Positions 60,201 to 64,000 of a stretch of 64,000 nt of DNA are shown piece by piece. This stretch comes from Acanthopleura granulata. Lineage: Eukaryota; Mollusca; Polyplacophora; Chitonida; Chitonidae. The stretch is from the NCBI GenBank assembly GCA_016165875.1, contig JABBOT010000002.1, positions 2,319,540-2,383,539 of the forward strand, given 5' to 3'. Positions within the stretch are counted from its first letter, which is position 1; each line of letters begins with the position of its first letter. The notes beneath the pieces were generated by a model. It saw nothing but the letters and a program-made list of their open reading frames with translations, was not told the DNA's origin and searched no databases. Both the position numbers and the translations under genes were made by a program.

Positions 60201-60430
60201 CACCGGGCTTCGCCTTCCTCTCACCACACATACACCATTCTCTAACCACACACCTTTTTGACCTTACTATAGGGTATTGGACAAGGTTGATTATGCCGAT
60301 ACCTTACAGTCTTTCGCCCAACCATGCATGCATCCTGCTTAAGTTCTGTCATTTCTCTCACCACATACATACGATCCTATTCTCTAACAAGATTTTTTTA
60401 CTTGAGAAGGCATCCAATCACAAAGGTTCG
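57266..60430. other. Intergenic DNA, no gene recognised
   Basis: Only short ORFs without family features or consistent splice borders. AT-rich, with no clear tandem or inverted structure. Confidence 0.6.
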
Positions 60431-60960
60431 CTATCCTCTGGCACGTGTCTGCCATCCTCAGGACCTCCCGCCATCCTCTCACACCTATCCGCCATTACAG
60501 TCCGCTATCCTCTCTCCACGTCCTGCCATCCTCTCATCACAGTTCCCCATTCTCTCACCACAGTTTGCCAGCCCCTCACCATAGTCCACCATCCTCACAC
60601 CACAATTTGCCATTCTCACACCACAGTTTGTCATCCTCTCAACACGTCCCGCCGTCCTCTCATTACAATTCATCATCATCTCTCTGCAGTCCATCATCCT
60701 CTCACCACAGCTTCCCATCCTCCCATCTGATTTTGCCATGTTCTTGTCACAGTTTACCGTCCACAGCCTGCCACCCTCTCACCACAGTCCGCCATCCTCT
60801 CACAACAGTCCCATCTTGCTTTCACCACATCTTCCGCCTCACTTCGTCCCGCCCTCCTATCGCCACACTCCACCATTCTCACATCACAGTCCATCATCCT
60901 CTCACTACAGTCCATCTTCGTCACCATCCCCTCTCTCACTTTCCCTACCTCCCGCAACCA
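60430..60960. repeat. Minisatellite of about 20-bp units next to the stathmin-like gene
   Basis: About 25 degenerate copies of 'ccatcctctcaccacagtcc'. It is strongly pyrimidine-rich on the + strand and ends at the stop codon of the - strand gene at 60962. It opens Ser/His/Pro-rich false ORFs in several frames. Confidence 0.9.
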
Positions 60961-60961
60961 C

Positions 60962-61516
60962 CTACTTCCCATAAGCCAGGAGGGCCTCCCGGTTCTTAGA
61001 GGCCTGCTCCATTTTCATCTCCAGCTTCTCTTTATGGAATCGACGGTGTTCTTCATCAGTTTGCCCCCTTTTGACCACAGCCTGTCGCTGCCTGGCTGAA
61101 GCAATACGGGCCTTCTCCTTAACTTTTCGCAGACTTTCTCTCCTCAGTCGGCTCGCATTGGTCATTCTGTTGTCCAGATTAGCTTTAATTTTTTCCCTCT
61201 CCTGTTTCAGTTCAATAGCCTCCAGCAGTCGTGGTTTGCCGGACGGGCATGCATTACCATCCAATGATACAAAGAAAGCTACGTTACCGTTGTCGTTTTC
61301 TTTTAGGGTCTCACATCTTAACAGTCCATCTTGCTTCAGTTGCTTTAGCACCTCCTGCACAATGTCGCTCTTGCGGGGCTCCTCAAGCACGGGCTGGAGA
61401 GAAAGGGGCAAGTAAATTGATTTAACCAGTGTTACGTCTGAATTATCTTCCGGTTTCTTGTCCTCATCAAGCGGGGCAACTCTTCTTGTCTTCCTTTTGG
61501 AATTTACACATCCCAT
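60962..61516 (-). CDS. Stathmin domain-containing protein 1-like, 184 aa
   Basis: Seen: an intronless ORF. The ATG at 61516 is the first in-frame ATG after an upstream in-frame TGA, so it is the preferred start; the extra five codons upstream begin only at GTG. The N-terminus MGCVNSKRKTRR fits an N-myristoylation site (Gly2, Ser6) next to a Cys3 suited to palmitoylation and a basic patch. The middle (KSDIVQEVLKQLKQDGLL) resembles the same region of vertebrate STMND1. The C-terminal third is a long charged helix with a stathmin-like motif (HKEKLEMKMEQASKNREA). Known: stathmins bind tubulin; MGC-type members sit on membranes. Inferred: a membrane-attached stathmin relative. The helix stops early (LLAYGK) compared with stathmin. 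A weak donor (GAA-gtaggt) lies at the stop, so a further exon is possible. A pyrimidine-rich AG at about 61394 inside the ORF resembles an acceptor but is read through in frame. Confidence 0.7.
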   Translation of the reverse strand: MGCVNSKRKTRRVAPLDEDKKPEDNSDVTLVKSIYLPLSLQPVLEEPRKSDIVQEVLKQLKQDGLLRCETLKENDNGNVAFFVSLDGNACPSGKPRLLEAIELKQEREKIKANLDNRMTNASRLRRESLRKVKEKARIASARQRQAVVKRGQTDEEHRRFHKEKLEMKMEQASKNREALLAYGK

Positions 61517-61654
61517 GCTACCATCTGCCACGATACATGCTCACGATGAAGAGTAAATACGAACTATATCTTCCAGTGTCTCTGACAGCTACACTATGTC
61601 AACGGACCACGTGATCTCATTGTCTATGTCACAACGTTTTGACCATTCAGCTTT

Positions 61655-61735
61655 ACTGGCGCGCCATATCCTATCACCAAACGCGACGTCGACGTCACAA
61701 TGCAAACTCACCACCGACTGAATCCTAAAAACGTC
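61655..61735 (-). promoter_or_regulatory. Possible promoter of the stathmin-like gene
   Basis: A small CpG-rich patch in otherwise AT-rich DNA, 140-220 bp upstream of the start codon. It contains gcgcgc and a CRE-like gacgtcac at 61691-61698 next to a second gacgtc. The call rests on position and composition only. Confidence 0.25.
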
Positions 61736-61739
61736 ATTG

Positions 61740-63285
61740 CGGTCTTGCTAGTGTCGATATACTGAATTCATCTAGAATTGAACTCCAAACCTAAATCAAA
61801 TAAGTCTATGACAAGAATGACATGGCCCCGTGACTTAGAATAATACAGTTTAATATCGATGCCTCAATATAAAAATTCGGGGATTTCCAGCACCTTATTG
61901 TCACCGAGGCTCTTGTCAGACGTTCGTAACTAACTGTAATTTTAAGCGTTCTAATGTTGTTCCTTTTGTGTTTGTTTTGTTTTGGGCTGTTTGTTATTTT
62001 TACCGCCTTGTTTTATGCTTCCTACACAGGCGCATGCGTTAGTGAATTTGCTATACTTCACTTACTTGCATTGGTGACAAGAAATGATTTAACATTCACT
62101 TGCGATGTCCAGAAAATATTTGATCTCATCTTCTGAACTACATGTAATTTATTTCATCATTTTATACATGGATTGAATTATCACATCATAAATGATCAAA
62201 AGTTGAATTTCTACGTAACAGCGATGTCAACCTTGCCCAGCCTATATTTGTATATAAAGGCGAGACCTTCCACTTGCTCATATGCTATAAAATATAAGCG
62301 CATGGATGATAAATCCATTCTAAAAGCAAATCGGTTAAATTTAATATACAGTGTAATGTTATGCTTTGTGCTACTGAGTGATTGCACAAAACAATTTGTT
62401 ACTGCAACATAGTATTATGTGTGCAAGACACAGTATCTTGCTGCATCAACAGAATTATTTCGTTGCAATAACAGATCAAGCCATAAGATTCTGCAGTGTG
62501 GTTTAATGGTAGTAACACCATGATCGATTGCGCCATCACTTGACAACACAATATTCTGTTAATTTACTGGATTCATTTTCAAGAGTGTAGACCTACATAG
62601 AAATACCCAGCAATTGATCTAACTTCAGTGTATACAAATAATAACAATTTTCTTCCAAGAGTTTTGACCTTTACGTGAAATTAAACGTCAGTATTCCTGG
62701 GTCAGACTGAGATGTTGTGCGATCGATCCAATTCTTAATTGTCTTGCTCCGTCATTGACTTCAGTCAGGGTTTGAATCAGATTGGCTTCATTACAGCTGT
62801 CTGAAACCGTCCAAGTTCAAATGAGCCTAAGACAGCACAGGTGTTACTTCAGTCGCCATAATTGATTAGTATAACTTCAATGTATTCTTTGGTCGTCTTT
62901 CACACAAATATCCTGAAAGTAAACATGTACAGCCTGCATAGACTACATCTAATGCTCTACCCATCATGCCGTAGTTTTTAGATCCAGTGTCCCTATAGAT
63001 ATATACATGTTGGTCCGAAATTCAAAGACTTGCATAATACTTAATTAAACTATGTTAGGCCCTAATTATAAAAGCCAGCTTGAGCTGGGCTTGAATTGAC
63101 AGCGATGACTTGTGAGGCACAGCTGACGTACAGGGTTGCACATATACCGTGACTAGCGCCGTATAAACATTCACATCTTATGTTTATTCAAGGGTTTCTA
63201 GCATAACTCGGTAAATACGTTATGAAATGAAAACTGAACATGGAGGCAAAATAGATTATCATAATAATCATCATCATCATCATCA

Positions 63286-63316
<31 letters not shown>

Positions 63317-64000
63317 ACCCCCATGGTGTATCAGTCGAATTTTAGGCTTACTGTGATGAATTGTAGACTTTCCAAGCGTTCCGCAGGGAGCTTTTCAGAT
63401 ATTAAATATCTACTCTCTGAAATCCTCCAAAGACGAACTGCCAATATTGTCAAGCCAAGTGATACACGCGCTACAAGTGTCAATATATAAATGTATTAAT
63501 AATGCGCATTATGTGGAGGTTGACTCTACCAGGCCCGAGGACGTTATTATCAGTCTCAGAAGAACGAGAACGGCTTGGCGATTCAAGTCAACGCGGAAAT
63601 TACCGAGAGGTTACGATTGAGATTTGGCGGAAAAGGCCGAACGTTGTGCTCCGGCGAGGGCAGAGACTCGGCGAGGTTGCACATGTCAGACAAAACAAAC
63701 TCTGTCTAAGTTTGAAGACAAACTGTGCAAGTACGTGCACAAGGTGTGAAAATGTTGTTCTGCGATGACGTCTGTCATGCGAACAGACAGTTTTCACGGC
63801 CTGCCTCCTGAGATATCATCCATATTGGGAGAGCATCGCATCACAAGTTGCTGCCATAACTTCTTGAAAGCGGATTGAGTTTTCAGTAAGTTTGGTGTGG
63901 AGGCTCTCGAGTCGGGTAACTTACTACCCGTCAGGCCATGGGTCTAGTACTGGGGCTCTCGAGTAGGTAGTCACACAATGACAAGTCATGTCAGCTAGTC
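61740..64000. other. Intergenic DNA, no gene recognised
   Basis: AT-rich, with short ORFs only. There is a SINE-like scrap at about 63070-63110 (gagctgggcttgaattgaca). Nothing else was recognised apart from the trinucleotide run listed separately. Confidence 0.55.
63257..63316. repeat. ATC/ATT trinucleotide microsatellite
   Basis: A run of atc triplets followed by a run of att triplets. Confidence 0.95.

Noticed and set aside
60287..60999. Ser/His/Pro-rich ORFs of 147 and 184 residues
   Set aside because: These are translations of the 20-bp minisatellite. They differ by frame only and look alike in all frames.
63227..63490. ORF with a His/Tyr run
   Set aside because: It arises from the ATC/ATT microsatellite.
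63502..63768. 88-residue basic ORF with an ATG start
   Set aside because: No domain, no splice context and no similarity that I recognise. The length is possible by chance, so it is not listed as a gene.

Overview
This is animal genomic DNA, most likely from a mollusc. All large genes are split into short exons with GT-AG introns. The introns hold tRNA-derived SINEs of types common in bivalves and gastropods, such as tails reading 'gtacggcgtaaaacaccaat' and a 'gatattgccgatgtggcg' element. No prokaryotic or organellar feature is present. The species call rests on these repeats, so it is an inference.

Almost nine tenths of the window (about 1.76-55.9 kb, + strand) is one gene for a giant cadherin. 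I can join 63 exons in frame, about 13.3 kb of coding sequence or about 4,430 residues, giving about 41 extracellular cadherin (EC) repeats. The signal-peptide exon is not visible and probably lies further 5'. The first 19 exons (1757-16269) encode EC1-EC7 with irregular intron positions and partly degenerate calcium motifs. From 16579 to 55293 the gene is a tandem series of 11 four-exon cassettes (A-B-C-D; about 174, 253, 282 and 254 bp; intron phases 0, 1, 1, 0). Each cassette encodes about 320 residues, i.e. three EC repeats.

Within a cassette the three repeats differ in a constant way. The first carries a CxxxC pair at the DRE site. The second ends in a 'VPLNxPP'-type linker instead of DxNDN. 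The third is canonical. The protein would therefore have a calcium-poor joint at every third repeat. The last exon ends in a short Cys-rich tail with no membrane segment, followed by a 3'UTR and a good polyadenylation signal, so the visible product looks secreted.

The introns hold SINEs, two kinds of foldback element, dispersed repeats and minisatellites. At least five tandem duplications span an exon-intron boundary of this gene. Two of them have grown into arrays (42-bp and 67-bp units) that repeat the splice donor many times.

Downstream, 55.9-60.4 kb holds repeats and no convincing gene. A second, small gene on the - strand (60962-61516) encodes a 184-residue protein with an MGC N-terminus and a stathmin-like C-terminal helix, resembling stathmin domain-containing protein 1. 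It abuts a roughly 500-bp minisatellite. From 61.55 to 64 kb I see no gene.
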